DNA of 64,000 bases from CAVSEK01 sp963726975 (lineage in GTDB: Bacteria; Actinomycetota; Actinomycetes; Mycobacteriales; SCTD01): assembly GCA_963726975.1 (NCBI GenBank), contig CAVSEK010000010.1:176413-240412 (forward strand). Direction: 5' to 3'. Positions 25,378 through 33,986 of this stretch are shown in pieces. Below the pieces are notes generated by a model. It was given only the letters and a program-made list of their open reading frames with translations. It searched no databases and was not told the DNA's origin. Made by a program: the position numbers and the translations under genes. Each line of letters opens with the position of its first letter. Positions within the stretch are counted from its first letter, which is position 1.

Positions 25378-26517
25378 TCAGCCGCCCGAGGTCCACACGT
25401 CCGCGCCGAGCTCCGGCGGGGCGTCCGACCCGCTCGAGGCGAGCCAGCCCTCGGGCAGCGCGACGGCCTTCGGCCCGTACGTGTGCCCGCGGGGCATGCG
25501 CAGCGCGGCCGGTGGCAGGGCGGTGTCGGGGTCGAGCTGGTCGAGCAGCGCGTCGACGTCGCCGATCGAGTCGACCTGGGACAGCTCGCGGCGCTTGACC
25601 CCGCCGACCGGGTAGCCGGTGAGGTACCAGCCGACGTGCTTGCGGAAGTCGCGGCAGCCGTAGCGCTCGCTGCGCCGGTGCTCCACGAGCAGCCGGACGT
25701 GCTCCTTCATGACCGCGACGACCTCGCCGAGGCGCGGCGGGCCCTGCACCGGCCGCCCGGCGAAGGCGTCGGCGAGGTCGCGGAACAGCCACGGCCGGCC
25801 CAGGCAGCCGCGGCCCACGACGACGCCGGCGCAGCCGGTCTGCGCCTGCAGGGCGAGCGCGTCGGACGCCTCCCAGACGTCGCCGTTGCCGAGCACCGGC
25901 ACCTCGGGCAGCGCCTCGCGCAGCTCGGTGACGGCGTCCCAGTCGGCGGTGCCGGAGTAGAGCTGCTCGGCGGTCCGGGCGTGCAGGGCGACCGCCGCGG
26001 CGCCGGCGTCGGCCGCGGCCCGGCCGGCGGCGAGGAAGGTCAGGTGCGCGTCGTCGACGCCCTTGCGCATCTTCACGGTGACCGGGACGTCGCCGGCGGC
26101 CCCGACCGCCGCCGCCACGATGGCGCCGACCAGGCCGGCGCGCACGGGCAGCGCCGCTCCGCCGCCGCGCTTGGTGACCTTGGGCGACGGGCACCCCATG
26201 TTGAGGTCGACGTGGTGCACGCCCTCGTCGTGCACGAGCAGCCGCACGGCCGCGGCCACCGTCGCGGGGTCGACGCCGTAGAGCTGCACGCTGCGGACGG
26301 TCTCGTCCGGCCCGCAGGAGATCCGCCGCTCGCTGCCCGGGTCGCTCTCGACGAGCGCCCGCGCCGAGACCATCTCGCTGACGTAGAGGCCCGCGCCGTA
26401 ACCCCGGCACAGCCGGCGGTAGGCGGCGTCGGTCACCCCGGCCATCGGCGCGAGCACGACCGGCGTGCCGAGCTCCAGGGGCCCGATCCGCAGCGGCGCC
26501 GTCGCGGTGGTCGTCAC
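25378..26517 (-). CDS. dus: tRNA-dihydrouridine synthase
   Basis: Flavin enzyme of 379 residues that reduces uridines in the tRNA D-loop. Motifs in order: VLAPMAGVTDAAYRRLCR (FMN site), YVSEMVSARALVE, VQLYG, VDLNMGCPSPKVTKRGGGAAL (catalytic Cys), VTVKMRKG, ALHARTAEQLYSGTADW, VLGNGDVWEASD, GVVVGRGCLGRPWLF and a C-terminal helical domain with FRKHVGWYLTGYP. GTG at 26517 overlaps the Maf stop, indicating translational coupling. It is the DusB/Nifr3-type actinobacterial enzyme. Confidence 0.95.
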   Translation of the reverse strand: MTTTATAPLRIGPLELGTPVVLAPMAGVTDAAYRRLCRGYGAGLYVSEMVSARALVESDPGSERRISCGPDETVRSVQLYGVDPATVAAAVRLLVHDEGVHHVDLNMGCPSPKVTKRGGGAALPVRAGLVGAIVAAAVGAAGDVPVTVKMRKGVDDAHLTFLAAGRAAADAGAAAVALHARTAEQLYSGTADWDAVTELREALPEVPVLGNGDVWEASDALALQAQTGCAGVVVGRGCLGRPWLFRDLADAFAGRPVQGPPRLGEVVAVMKEHVRLLVEHRRSERYGCRDFRKHVGWYLTGYPVGGVKRRELSQVDSIGDVDALLDQLDPDTALPPAALRMPRGHTYGPKAVALPEGWLASSGSDAPPELGADVWTSGG

Positions 26518-27110
26518 GGGGCGCTCCAGAGCTCGTGCAGGGCCACGCCCAGCTCGGCGAGCAGGGTGCGCAGCAGCGGCAGGGACAGGCCGACCACGTT
26601 GGAGGGGTCGCCGTCGATGCCGTCGACGTACGGCGCGCTGCGGCCGTCGAGGGTGAACGCGCCGGCGACGTGCAGCGGCTCGCCGGTCGCGACGTACGCC
26701 TCGAGCTCGGCGTCGCTGGGCGAGCCGAACCGCACCGTGGTGGCGCCGACGCCGGTGGCGCACCCACCGGTGGCCGTGTCCAGGACGCAGTGGCCGGTGA
26801 GCAGGGTGCCGCTGCGCCCGCGCATCCGCTGCCAGCGCTGCAGGGCGACCTCGGGCGTCCCGGGCTTGCCGAGCGCCTCGCCGTCGAGCTCGAGCACCGA
26901 GTCGCACCCGACGACCAGCGCGCCCTCGGGCGCGGCCACCGCGCGCGCCTTGCGCACCGCCAGGTCCAGGACGAGGTCGCGCGGGCTGTCGGCCGGGACG
27001 TCCTCGTCGACACCGCTCACGACGACGAGCGGGTCGAGGCCGGCCGCGCGCAGCAGCCCGAGGCGGGCCGGCGAGGCGGAGGCGAGCACGAGCGGACGGG
27101 GCACGGGCAC
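26514..27110 (-). CDS. maf: Maf family nucleoside triphosphate pyrophosphatase
   Basis: House-cleaning pyrophosphatase of 198 residues that hydrolyses non-canonical or methylated nucleotides. Starts LVLASASPARLGLLRAAG (Maf phosphate-binding motif), then GVDED, KARAVA, VVGCDSVLELDGEALGKP and ERM-region equivalents, and PYVDGIDGDPSNVVGLSLPLL near the end. GTG at 27110 fits the family start. Overlaps the dihydrouridine synthase start by 4 bp. Confidence 0.94.
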   Translation of the reverse strand: MPVPRPLVLASASPARLGLLRAAGLDPLVVVSGVDEDVPADSPRDLVLDLAVRKARAVAAPEGALVVGCDSVLELDGEALGKPGTPEVALQRWQRMRGRSGTLLTGHCVLDTATGGCATGVGATTVRFGSPSDAELEAYVATGEPLHVAGAFTLDGRSAPYVDGIDGDPSNVVGLSLPLLRTLLAELGVALHELWSAP

Positions 27111-27137
27111 CCATGCTAGGCGGGCGCGGGAGGGCCC

Positions 27138-28460
27138 TCAGCCCAGCAGCAGCGCGAGCCCGCCGACGGTCAGCCCGACCATCACCGCGAGCAGGGGGTA
27201 CTGCGACGCGCGGGCGCGGGACCCGTCGCCGACCAGCCGCACGGCCCGGTCGTGGGCGAGCACGACGCCGACCACGTGGCCGAGCACGATCGCCGAGACC
27301 GACACCGCCGCGATGGTCTCCGGCCCGACGGCCGCGAGGTCCACCTCCCGGCGGTAGATGCCGAACAGGTCGACGCCGTCCTGCGCGAAGGGGTTGCTCG
27401 CGAGGATCCAGGTGAGCTGCCCCTCGAGCAGGAACAGCGAGAAGTAGTGCGCGATCGCGTAGCCCGCGGCGATCGGCAGCACCGAGTGGGCGAACCGCGC
27501 CGGCGCGTCGTCGGTGCGGGCGACCTTGCCGGCGACCAGCGTCGCGAGCGCGTAGAGCCCGCCGACGGCCAGCACGGTGAGCGCCAGGCCGAGCGTCGGC
27601 TCGAGCACGTCGTCGCCGCCCGGGGCGTAGCGGGTCTGGTACCAGGTCGCGCGGGTGACCCCGTCGAAGGCGGTCGTGCCGACGAGGGCGGTGACGAAGG
27701 CCGCGAGCCCGGGGGCGCGCGGCGTGCTGTCGGCGCCGTCGAGCGGGTTGCGCAGCACCCAGCGGCCGTCCGCGCGCCGCCCGAGCGGGCTGAGCCGCCC
27801 GAGCAGGCTGCTGTAGACCTCGAAGGCGTCGCCCCGGGCGAACCAGCCCGCGCCCCACCACAGCGCCGCGAGCAGCTGCACCACGGCGTACGCGACGAGC
27901 AGCAGGCCCAGGGTCCTCGGCACCGCCCGGCCGGGCAGCACGAGCTCGACCCAGGCGTACGCCAGCAGGAAGGCCGTGGCGGGCCACAGGCCGACGCGGG
28001 CCAGGGCGGCGGGGTCGCCCGGCGCGGGGCCGGACAGCCGCTGCAGCCCGGCGTGCAGCGTGCGCAGCGGGTTGACCGCCCGCCAGACCGGCCCGAGCAG
28101 CAGGCTGGCCGGCACCAGCCCGACCCAGAAGGTGACGTAGACGGCGTACGGGGCCAGGTTGAACGACGTCTCCGCCGGGCCCACGAGCGCGACCGCGACG
28201 ACGAGCAGCGCGGCGACGAGCGCGAGGGCGCGGGCGGCGGCGCGCAGCGCGCGGGCGTCGAGCAGGCGCTCCAGCCCGCCGGGCAGCACCGCGCCGGCCC
28301 GGTCGCCGCGCAGCTTGGGCGTGCGCCACAGCGCGCCGAGCGCGACGAACGACACGACGACGGCGAGGCCACCCGCCACGAGCACGGCGAGCAGGGGCAC
28401 CGGCAGGTCGGTGCGGACCCCGACCGCGTGGGCCAGGACGACGGTGCCCTGCGGGGGCAC
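27138..28460 (-). CDS. Polytopic membrane protein (hypothetical)
   Basis: Membrane protein of 440 residues with about ten helices. Recognisable stretches are WRAVNPLRTLHAGLQRL, ATAFLLAYAWVELVLP, FEVYSSLLGRLSPLGRR, TTAFDGVTRATWYQTRY and AIAHYFSLFLLEGQ. This set recurs in actinobacterial uncharacterised membrane proteins often coupled to a small lipoprotein. Conserved histidines near IAHYFS and LGHVVGVVLAHD could bind a metal or haem, but this is speculative. GTG at 28460 overlaps the end of the upstream lipoprotein gene (5 bp from its stop), so they are surely co-expressed. Confidence 0.75.
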   Translation of the reverse strand: MPPQGTVVLAHAVGVRTDLPVPLLAVLVAGGLAVVVSFVALGALWRTPKLRGDRAGAVLPGGLERLLDARALRAAARALALVAALLVVAVALVGPAETSFNLAPYAVYVTFWVGLVPASLLLGPVWRAVNPLRTLHAGLQRLSGPAPGDPAALARVGLWPATAFLLAYAWVELVLPGRAVPRTLGLLLVAYAVVQLLAALWWGAGWFARGDAFEVYSSLLGRLSPLGRRADGRWVLRNPLDGADSTPRAPGLAAFVTALVGTTAFDGVTRATWYQTRYAPGGDDVLEPTLGLALTVLAVGGLYALATLVAGKVARTDDAPARFAHSVLPIAAGYAIAHYFSLFLLEGQLTWILASNPFAQDGVDLFGIYRREVDLAAVGPETIAAVSVSAIVLGHVVGVVLAHDRAVRLVGDGSRARASQYPLLAVMVGLTVGGLALLLG

Positions 28461-28462
28461 CG

Positions 28463-28903
28463 TCAGCGGACCTGCAGGCGGGTGAGCGTGAGCTTGGCGC
28501 CCTCCAGCTCGACCTCGAACCGCCCGGGCACGGTGATGGCGGTGTCGAGGACGACGGTGCCGCCGGCCTCGACGTCCTTGCTCACGTCGGCGCCGTGCAC
28601 GTGCACCTCGTCGGCGACGTCGCTGGTGACGGTGATGTGCAGCGGCACGCCCCGGTCCACCTCGATGGTCCCGGTGTCGCCGCTGACCTTGCCGCCCGCG
28701 ACGGTCAGGGTGATGGCCTTGCCGGCCGGGGTCGGGGCGACCTCCGGGTCCGACGGCACCGCGGTGGTCGGTGCCGCGGGCGTCGCCGACCCGGGGGCGG
28801 CGGGGCGCGTCGGCCCGGCCGCGTCGCTGCCGCCGCAGGCGGTGAGGGCCAGCAGCACGAGCGGGACGGCCACCAGACCGCGGGACAGGGGGGAGACCGG
28901 CAC
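28463..28903 (-). CDS. Lipoprotein with cupredoxin-like/EfeO-like beta domain
   Basis: Exported lipoprotein of about 146 residues: LVAVPLVLLALTACGG contains the lipobox with Cys for lipidation. A Pro/Ala/Thr linker follows, then a beta domain (GKAITLTVAGGKVSGDTGTIEV, VPLHITVTSDVADEVHVHGADVSKDV, GTVVLDTAITVPGRFEVELEG). The HVHG segment and overall pattern resemble cupredoxin-like domains of metal-handling lipoproteins. GTG at 28903 is used; another in-frame GTG at 28924 is possible. It is translationally linked to the polytopic membrane protein, and the pair probably works together at the membrane. Confidence 0.75.
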   Translation of the reverse strand: MPVSPLSRGLVAVPLVLLALTACGGSDAAGPTRPAAPGSATPAAPTTAVPSDPEVAPTPAGKAITLTVAGGKVSGDTGTIEVDRGVPLHITVTSDVADEVHVHGADVSKDVEAGGTVVLDTAITVPGRFEVELEGAKLTLTRLQVR

Positions 28904-28973
28904 GTCCCTCAGTAACGCACGCACCCGGCCCGGCGTGCCCCGCGGGGCGAGCCCCGGGCCGTACGGTCTCGCC

Positions 28974-29448
28974 GTGCCCGCCCCTGCCGAGGTCTCCCGC
29001 TCCGTCGACGTCGCCGCCCCGCCCGAGCGGGTGTGGGCCCTGGTGAGCGACCTGCCGCGGATGGGCGAGCTGAGCCGGGAGAACACCGGCGGCGCCTGGA
29101 CCGGCGGCGCGACCGGCCCGGCGGTCGGCGCCCGGTTCCGCGGCGACCAACGCCCAGGGCGGTCGCACCTGGTCCACCAGCGCCGCCGTGGTGCGCTGCG
29201 AGCCCGGCCGGTCGTTCGCCTTCGACGTGCGCGCGGGCGGCCTGCGGGTCGCCCGCTGGGCGTACGACCTCGAGCCGACGCCGACCGGCTGCCGGGTCAC
29301 CGAGACCTGGACCGACCAGCGCGGCCGGCTCGTCACGCTCCTCGGCACCCGCGTCACCGGCGTGCGCGACCGGGTGCAGCACGTCGGCACCGAGATCGAG
29401 CACACCCTCGAGGCCGTGAAGCGACGCGTCGAGCAGGCCGGACCGTGA
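28974..29448 (+). pseudogene. SRPBCC (START-like) family protein, frameshifted
   Basis: From GTG 28974 the product begins VSRSVDVAAPPERVWALVSDLPRMGELSRENTGG, the N-terminal strand and helix of a polyketide-cyclase/START-like fold. Near 29145 the frame breaks; a one-base shift restores VVRCEPGRSFAFDVRAGG, WAYDLEPTPTGCRVTETWTD and a C-terminal helix to the TGA at 29448. Removing the G at 29145 joins the two halves as FRG-TNAQGGRTWS. Either a sequencing error or a real inactivation. Family members bind hydrophobic ligands; nothing more specific can be said. Confidence 0.7.
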
Positions 29449-29593
29449 GACGCGGCTCACACCGTCTGGCACGATGACGGTCACCCCGGAGCTGGACCGG
29501 CCGCCCACCCCGCGGACCGGTCCCGGTCCGGGACGCCCCGCCGCCGCCCGGAGACCCCGGCGACGGTCCCGAGCGCAGGACAGGAGTGCCCGC

Positions 29594-30724
29594 GTGACCC
29601 AGGTCGACCCCGCCGCCCCCCCGATGTCGCCGGCCGACGGGGGCGAGCTCGTGCAGCTGCTCACCCCCGAGGGCGAGCGCGTGCACCACCCCGACTACGA
29701 CGTCGACCTGTCCGACGACGACTACCGCGCGCTGTACCGCGACCTCGTCCTCGTGCGGCGCATCGACGTCGAGGCCACCGCGCTGCAGCGCCAGGGCGAG
29801 CTCGGCATCTGGGCCGCGCTGCTCGGCCAGGAGGCGGCGCAGGTCGGCAGCGGCCGGGCGCTGCGGGCGCAGGACTTCGCCTTCCCGACCTACCGCGAGC
29901 ACGGCGTGGCGTGGTGCAAGGGCGTCGACCCGCTCACGCTGCTCGGCCTGTTCCGCGGGGCGAGCAACGGCGGCTGGGACCCGCAGGAGAAGCGCTTCAA
30001 CCTCTACACGATCGTCATCGGCAGCCAGACGCTGCACGCCACCGGCTACGCCATGGGCATCCAGAAGGACGGCGCCGTCGGCGACCGACGACGGCGAGGC
30101 CGTGCATCGCGTACTTCGGCGACGGCGCCAGCAGCCAGGGCGACGTCAACGAGGCGTTCGTCTGGGCCAGCGCCTACGACGCGCCGGTCGTCTTCTTCTG
30201 CCAGAACAACCAGTGGGGCATCAGCACCCCGACGACCGTGCAGACCCGCATCCCGCTCTACCAGCGCGCCCGCGGCTTCGGCTTCCCCGGCGTCCGGGTC
30301 GACGGCAACGACGTGCTCGCCTCGTACGCCGTCACGCGCAAGGCCCTCGACGACGCCCGTACGGGCCAGGGGCCGACGCTCGTCGAGGCCTTCACCTACC
30401 GGATGGGCGCCCACACGACCTCCGACGACCCGACCCGCTACCGGCTGTCCAGCGAGCTCGAGGCGTGGAAGCTCAAGGACCCGCTCGAGCGGATGAAGTC
30501 CTTCCTCTACCGCCAGCAGCTCGTCGACAGCGACTTCTTCGCCGGGCTCGAGGCCGAGGCCGACGAGCTCGCCGCCCGCATCCGCGAAGGGGTGCCTGGA
30601 GATGCCCGACCCCGACCCGCTGGAGATGTTCGACGACGTCTACGTCGAGCAGACGCCGCTGCTCGCGGCGCAGAAGGCGCAGTTCGCCGACTACCTGGCC
30701 GGCTTCGCGGACCGGAGCGCCTGA
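29594..30724 (+). pseudogene. bkdA: Branched-chain 2-oxoacid dehydrogenase E1 alpha subunit, frameshifted
   Basis: Thiamine-dependent alpha subunit of the pyruvate/2-oxoisovalerate dehydrogenase family. VHHPDYDVDLSDDDYRALY, LVRRIDVEATALQRQGELGIW and FPTYREHGVAWCKGVDP form the N-terminal half. The TPP motif is GDGASSQGDVNEAF through FFCQNNQWGIS, followed by RMGAHTTSDDPTRYR. The frame is broken near 30083, 30105 and 30592, each repaired by deleting one base. The repaired product is about 375 residues and ends FADRSA at the TGA overlapping the next ATG. The branched-chain assignment over pyruvate dehydrogenase is by overall similarity and the E1 alpha/E1 beta/E2 order. Confidence 0.85.
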
Positions 30725-31714
30725 TGCCCACCCTGACGATGGCCAAGGCGCTCAACGAGGCGCTGCGCGCGCGCATGGAGCGCGACCCCAAGGTCCTGCT
30801 CATGGGCGAGGACATCGGCAAGCTCGGCGGCGTCTTCCGGGTGACCGACGGCCTGCAGAAGGACTTCGGCGAGGACCGCGTCTTCGACACCCCGCTCGCC
30901 GAGTCCGGGATCATCGGCACCGCGATCGGGCTGGCCATGCGCGGCTACCGGCCGGTCTGCGAGATCCAGTTCGACGGCTTCATCTACCCGGCGCTTCGAC
31001 CAGATCGTCAGCCAGCTGGCCAAGATGCACGCCCGCAGCCGCGGGCGCGATCCGCGATGCCCGTCGTCGTCCGGGTGCCCTTCGGCGGCGGCATCGGCGC
31101 GGTCGAGCACCACAGCGAGAGCCCCGAGGCCTACTTCGCCCACACCGCCGGGCTCAAGGTCGTCGCCTGCAGCAACCCCGCCGACGCGCACGTGATGATC
31201 CAGCAGGCCATCGCGCTGCGACGACCCGGTGATGTTCTTCGAGCCCAAGCGCCGGTACTGGGAGAAGGGCGAGGTCGACCTCGACGCCGCCCGCGCGGCC
31301 GACCCGGCCTCGCTGTGGCAGGCCCGCGTCGTGCGGCCCGGGACCGACCTGACGCTCGTCGCGTACGGGCCGATGGTGCGCACCTGCCTGGAGGCGGCCG
31401 GCGCGGCCGCCGAGGAGGGCCGCGACCTCGAGGTGCTCGACCTGCGGTCGCTGTCGCCGCTGGACGTGCCGGCGGTGCTGGAGTCGGTGCGCCGCACCCG
31501 CCGGGCCGTCGTCGTGCACGAGGCCCCCGGCTACCTGGGCCTGGGCCGGAGCTCGCCGCCCGGCTGTCCGAGGACCTCTACTACGAGATGGAGGCCCCGG
31601 TGCTGCGGGTGGCCGGCTTCGACACGCCCTACCCGCCGTCGCGGCTCGGAGGAGGAGTACCTCCCCGACCTCGACCGGGTCCTGCACGCCGTCGACCGCT
31701 CGCTGGCCTTCTGA
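30724..31714 (+). pseudogene. bkdB: Branched-chain 2-oxoacid dehydrogenase E1 beta subunit, frameshifted
   Basis: Beta subunit of the E1 heterotetramer. MPTLTMAKALNEALRARMER, LLMGEDIGKLGGVFRVTDGL and FDTPLAESGIIGTAIGLAMRG are intact. Breaks at about 30994, 31046, 31056, 31219, 31547 and 31648 interrupt the rest, but all segments can be read in alternate frames: FDQIVSQLAKMHARS, VPFGGGIGAVEHHSESPEAYF, FFEPKRRYWEKGEVDL, GTDLTLVAYGPMV, EDLYYEMEAPVLRV, EEEYLPDLDRVL. Start and stop both overlap neighbouring genes by one base (TGATG). The intact gene would encode about 328 residues. Confidence 0.85.
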
Positions 31715-33219
31715 TGGCCGACACCCGCCTGCGCCAGTTCAAGCTGCCCGACCTCGGCGAGGGGCTCACCGAGGGCGAGATCCTGCAGTGGCTCGTCGTC
31801 GCCCGGCGACACCGTCACGCTCAACCAGCTCATCGTCGAGGTGGAGACCGCCAAGGCCGCCGTCGAGGTGCCCTCGCCTTTCGCGGGCGTCGTGCACGAG
31901 CTGCACCACGCCGCCGGCGAGGTCGTCGACGTCGGCGCGCCGATCATCACGATCGACACCGACCCGTCGGCGGGTCCGCTGGAGGTCGCTGCGGGCTCGG
32001 CCGCCGCCGGCGCCGCCGCCAACCCGGTCGAGTCGGCCGCCCCGAAGGAGGCGTCCGCCGTCGGCAGCCGCGCGGAGGTCACGGCGGACGTCGTGCCCGC
32101 CGAGGCCACCGGCGCGCTCATCGGCGAGACCGCCGCCAACGGCCGTACGGCCACCCTCGTCGGCTACGGCCCGCGCGCCGGCGCCGCTACCCGGCGGGCC
32201 CGCGTGGCGTCCCGCCCCGGCCGGCCCGGCGACGGCGCCCCGCCGCCGCCCGCCACCGCCGCGCGGGTGTCCGCCGCGGCCGTCGGGCAGGCCGCGCAGC
32301 GCAAGGCCGGCGCGGTCGCCGTGCTCGCCAAGCCGCCGGTGCGCAAGCTCGCGCGCGACCTCGGGGTCGACCTCGGGGCCCTGCAGGGCACCGGCGTGCG
32401 CGGCACCATCACCCGCGCCGACGTCGAGGCGGCGGCGGGGCCCACGGCCGGCGGCTGGCGGCCGGGGCTGGGGCAGCGGCAGCCGTCGAGCCCGCGCTCC
32501 CGTCGTACGACCCGGCGACCCGCGAGCGGCGGGTCCCCGTCAAGGGGGTGCGCAAGGCGACCGCGGCGGCCATGGTCGGGTCGGCGTTCTCCGCGCCGCA
32601 CGTCACCGAGTTCGTCACGCTCGACATCACGCCGACGATGGAGCTGCTGGGCCGGCTGAAGGTGCTGCCGGAGTTCCGCGACGTCAAGGTCACCCCGCTG
32701 CTGCTCGTCGCCAAGGCGCTGCTGCTCGCGGTGCGCCGCAACCCGGAGATCAACAGCACCTGGGACGAGGCCGCCCAGGAGATCGTGGTCAAGGACTACG
32801 TCCATCTCGGGATCGCCGCGGCGACCCCGCGAGGGCTGCTCGTGCCCAACGTCAAGGACGCCGACGCGATGTCGCTCGTCGAGCTCGCCCGCGCGCTGCA
32901 GCAGCTCGTCGCCACGGCGCGCGAGGGGAGGACGTCGCCCGCCGACATGGCCCGCGGCACGATCACGATCACCAACGTCGGGGTGTTCGGCGTCGACAAC
33001 GGCACGCCGATCCTCAACCCCGGCGAGAGCGCGATCCTGTGCTTCGGCGCGGTCCGGCCGATGCCGTGGGTGGTCGACGGCGAGATCGCCGTGCGGCAGG
33101 TGACCCAGCTGTCGCTGTCGTTCGACCACCGCAACGTCGACGGGCAGCTGGGCTCGCAGTTCCTGTCCGACATCGCCCGGGTGCTGTCGGACCCGGCCAC
33201 CGCGCTCGCCTGGTCCTGA
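31714..33219 (+). pseudogene. bkdC: Branched-chain 2-oxoacid dehydrogenase E2 (dihydrolipoamide acyltransferase), frameshifted
   Basis: Core acyltransferase. The lipoyl domain is FKLPDLGEGLTEGEILQWL, with the lipoylation segment VEVETAKAAVEVPSP. A peripheral subunit-binding domain follows (AKPPVRKLARDLGVDLGALQGTGVRGTITRADV), then the catalytic domain (VKGVRKATAAAMVGSAF to LSFDHRNVDGQLGSQFL, with the active-site DHRNVDG). Frame breaks lie at about 31801 in the lipoyl domain and 32450 and 32460 in the Ala-rich linker. All are repaired by removing single bases. The repaired length is about 500 residues, with one lipoyl domain. Confidence 0.87.
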
Positions 33220-33234
33220 CGCCTCCCCGCCGAC

Positions 33235-33289
33235 GGTCGACCGCTCCGGGCGGAGGACCCGCCGTACGGCCCGCCCGCAGCGGTCGACC
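33235..33289 (+). terminator. Long inverted repeat after the bkd operon
   Basis: GGTCGACCGCT at 33235-33245 and AGCGGTCGACC at 33279-33289 form a perfect 11-bp stem. A second, inner pairing of CGGGCGG with CCGCCCG-type sequence extends it. It starts 16 bp after the E2 stop, a likely transcription terminator. Confidence 0.75.
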
Positions 33290-33452
33290 AGCGGCAGCGG
33301 GCAGGTGGGCCGGAGTGGTCTGGGACTGTGACCTGCGCCGGTGACGCCGGTTGCTGAGGAAGGTCACCCTGTTCCGGGTGGTCCTGGAGGCCGGATGAGT
33401 CGTTGACTGGAGCACCGACAACGGTGCTGCACCGACCGACCAGGAGGCCGTC

Positions 33453-33590
33453 ATGTCCCTCACGCCGCTCACCCGCCGGCTCGCCGACCGCTCGCGCGCC
33501 GCCCGCGACCGCCGCGCCCTGCAGCGCGCCCTCGCGAGCGCGCCCGACGCCGCCTCCCGCCAGGAGCTCCTGCTGCTCGCCGGCCGCTGA
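33453..33590 (+). CDS. 45-residue hypothetical protein, copy 1
   Basis: ATG at 33453 preceded by CAGGAGG at good spacing; TGA ends at 33590. The product starts MSLTPLTRRLADRSRAARDR and ends with an APDAASRQELLLLAGR segment: basic and helical. It shares length and pattern (MSL, RAA, RA...AP..ASRQEL..L..R) with the ORF 110 bp downstream, so it is a real gene family. A 7-bp inverted repeat, AGCACCG at 33411-33417 and CGGTGCT at 33422-33428, lies just upstream and may be regulatory. Function unknown. Confidence 0.65.
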   Translation: MSLTPLTRRLADRSRAARDRRALQRALASAPDAASRQELLLLAGR

Positions 33591-33700
33591 CCGGACGCGG
33601 TGTGAGCCACGAGACGGGCGGAGATCACCACGCCCCCGGGATGCTCCGCCGCAGGTCAGCGGTTGGAACAGGTGTCAACAGACGATCGAGGAGGACGACG

Positions 33701-33838
33701 ATGAGCCTGCACGACCTCAAGGACAAGTGGGCCGAGCACCACCGCGCGGCCAAGCAGGAGCGGGACCTCTACCGGGCGATCAACGCGGCGCCGACGCCGG
33801 CGTCGCGCCAGGAGCTCATGAGCCTGCGCCTGCGCTAG
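33701..33838 (+). CDS. 45-residue hypothetical protein, copy 2
   Basis: ATG at 33701 preceded by GAGGAGGACGACG. The product is MSLHDLKDKWAEHHRAAKQE, then RDLYRAINAAPTPASRQELM and a short basic end. Exactly the same length as the upstream ORF and paralogous to it, especially in the AP-x-x-ASRQEL block. Predicted to be mostly helical; no membrane segment. Function unknown. The intact shared C-terminal block in both copies implies purifying selection. Confidence 0.7.
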   Translation: MSLHDLKDKWAEHHRAAKQERDLYRAINAAPTPASRQELMSLRLR

Positions 33839-33841
33839 CAC

Positions 33842-33905
33842 GACGCGACCCCGCACGACCCCGCACCACCCCGCACGACCTGTCGAGACCCGCACCACCC
33901 GCACC
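33842..33905. repeat. Short CCCCGCACSA-type direct repeats
   Basis: After the second small ORF, CGACCCCGCA-type 10-bp units repeat three times, followed by degenerate CCCGCACCA copies up to about 33905. A simple GC-rich repeat in an intergenic region, with no obvious hairpin. Confidence 0.6.
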
Positions 33906-33986
33906 ACGACCCGGGCCGGCCCTCACCGAGGAGCCGGCCCTCGCCGTGCCCGGCCCCTGCCGGACCCCCTCCCTAGGCTGGAGCCC

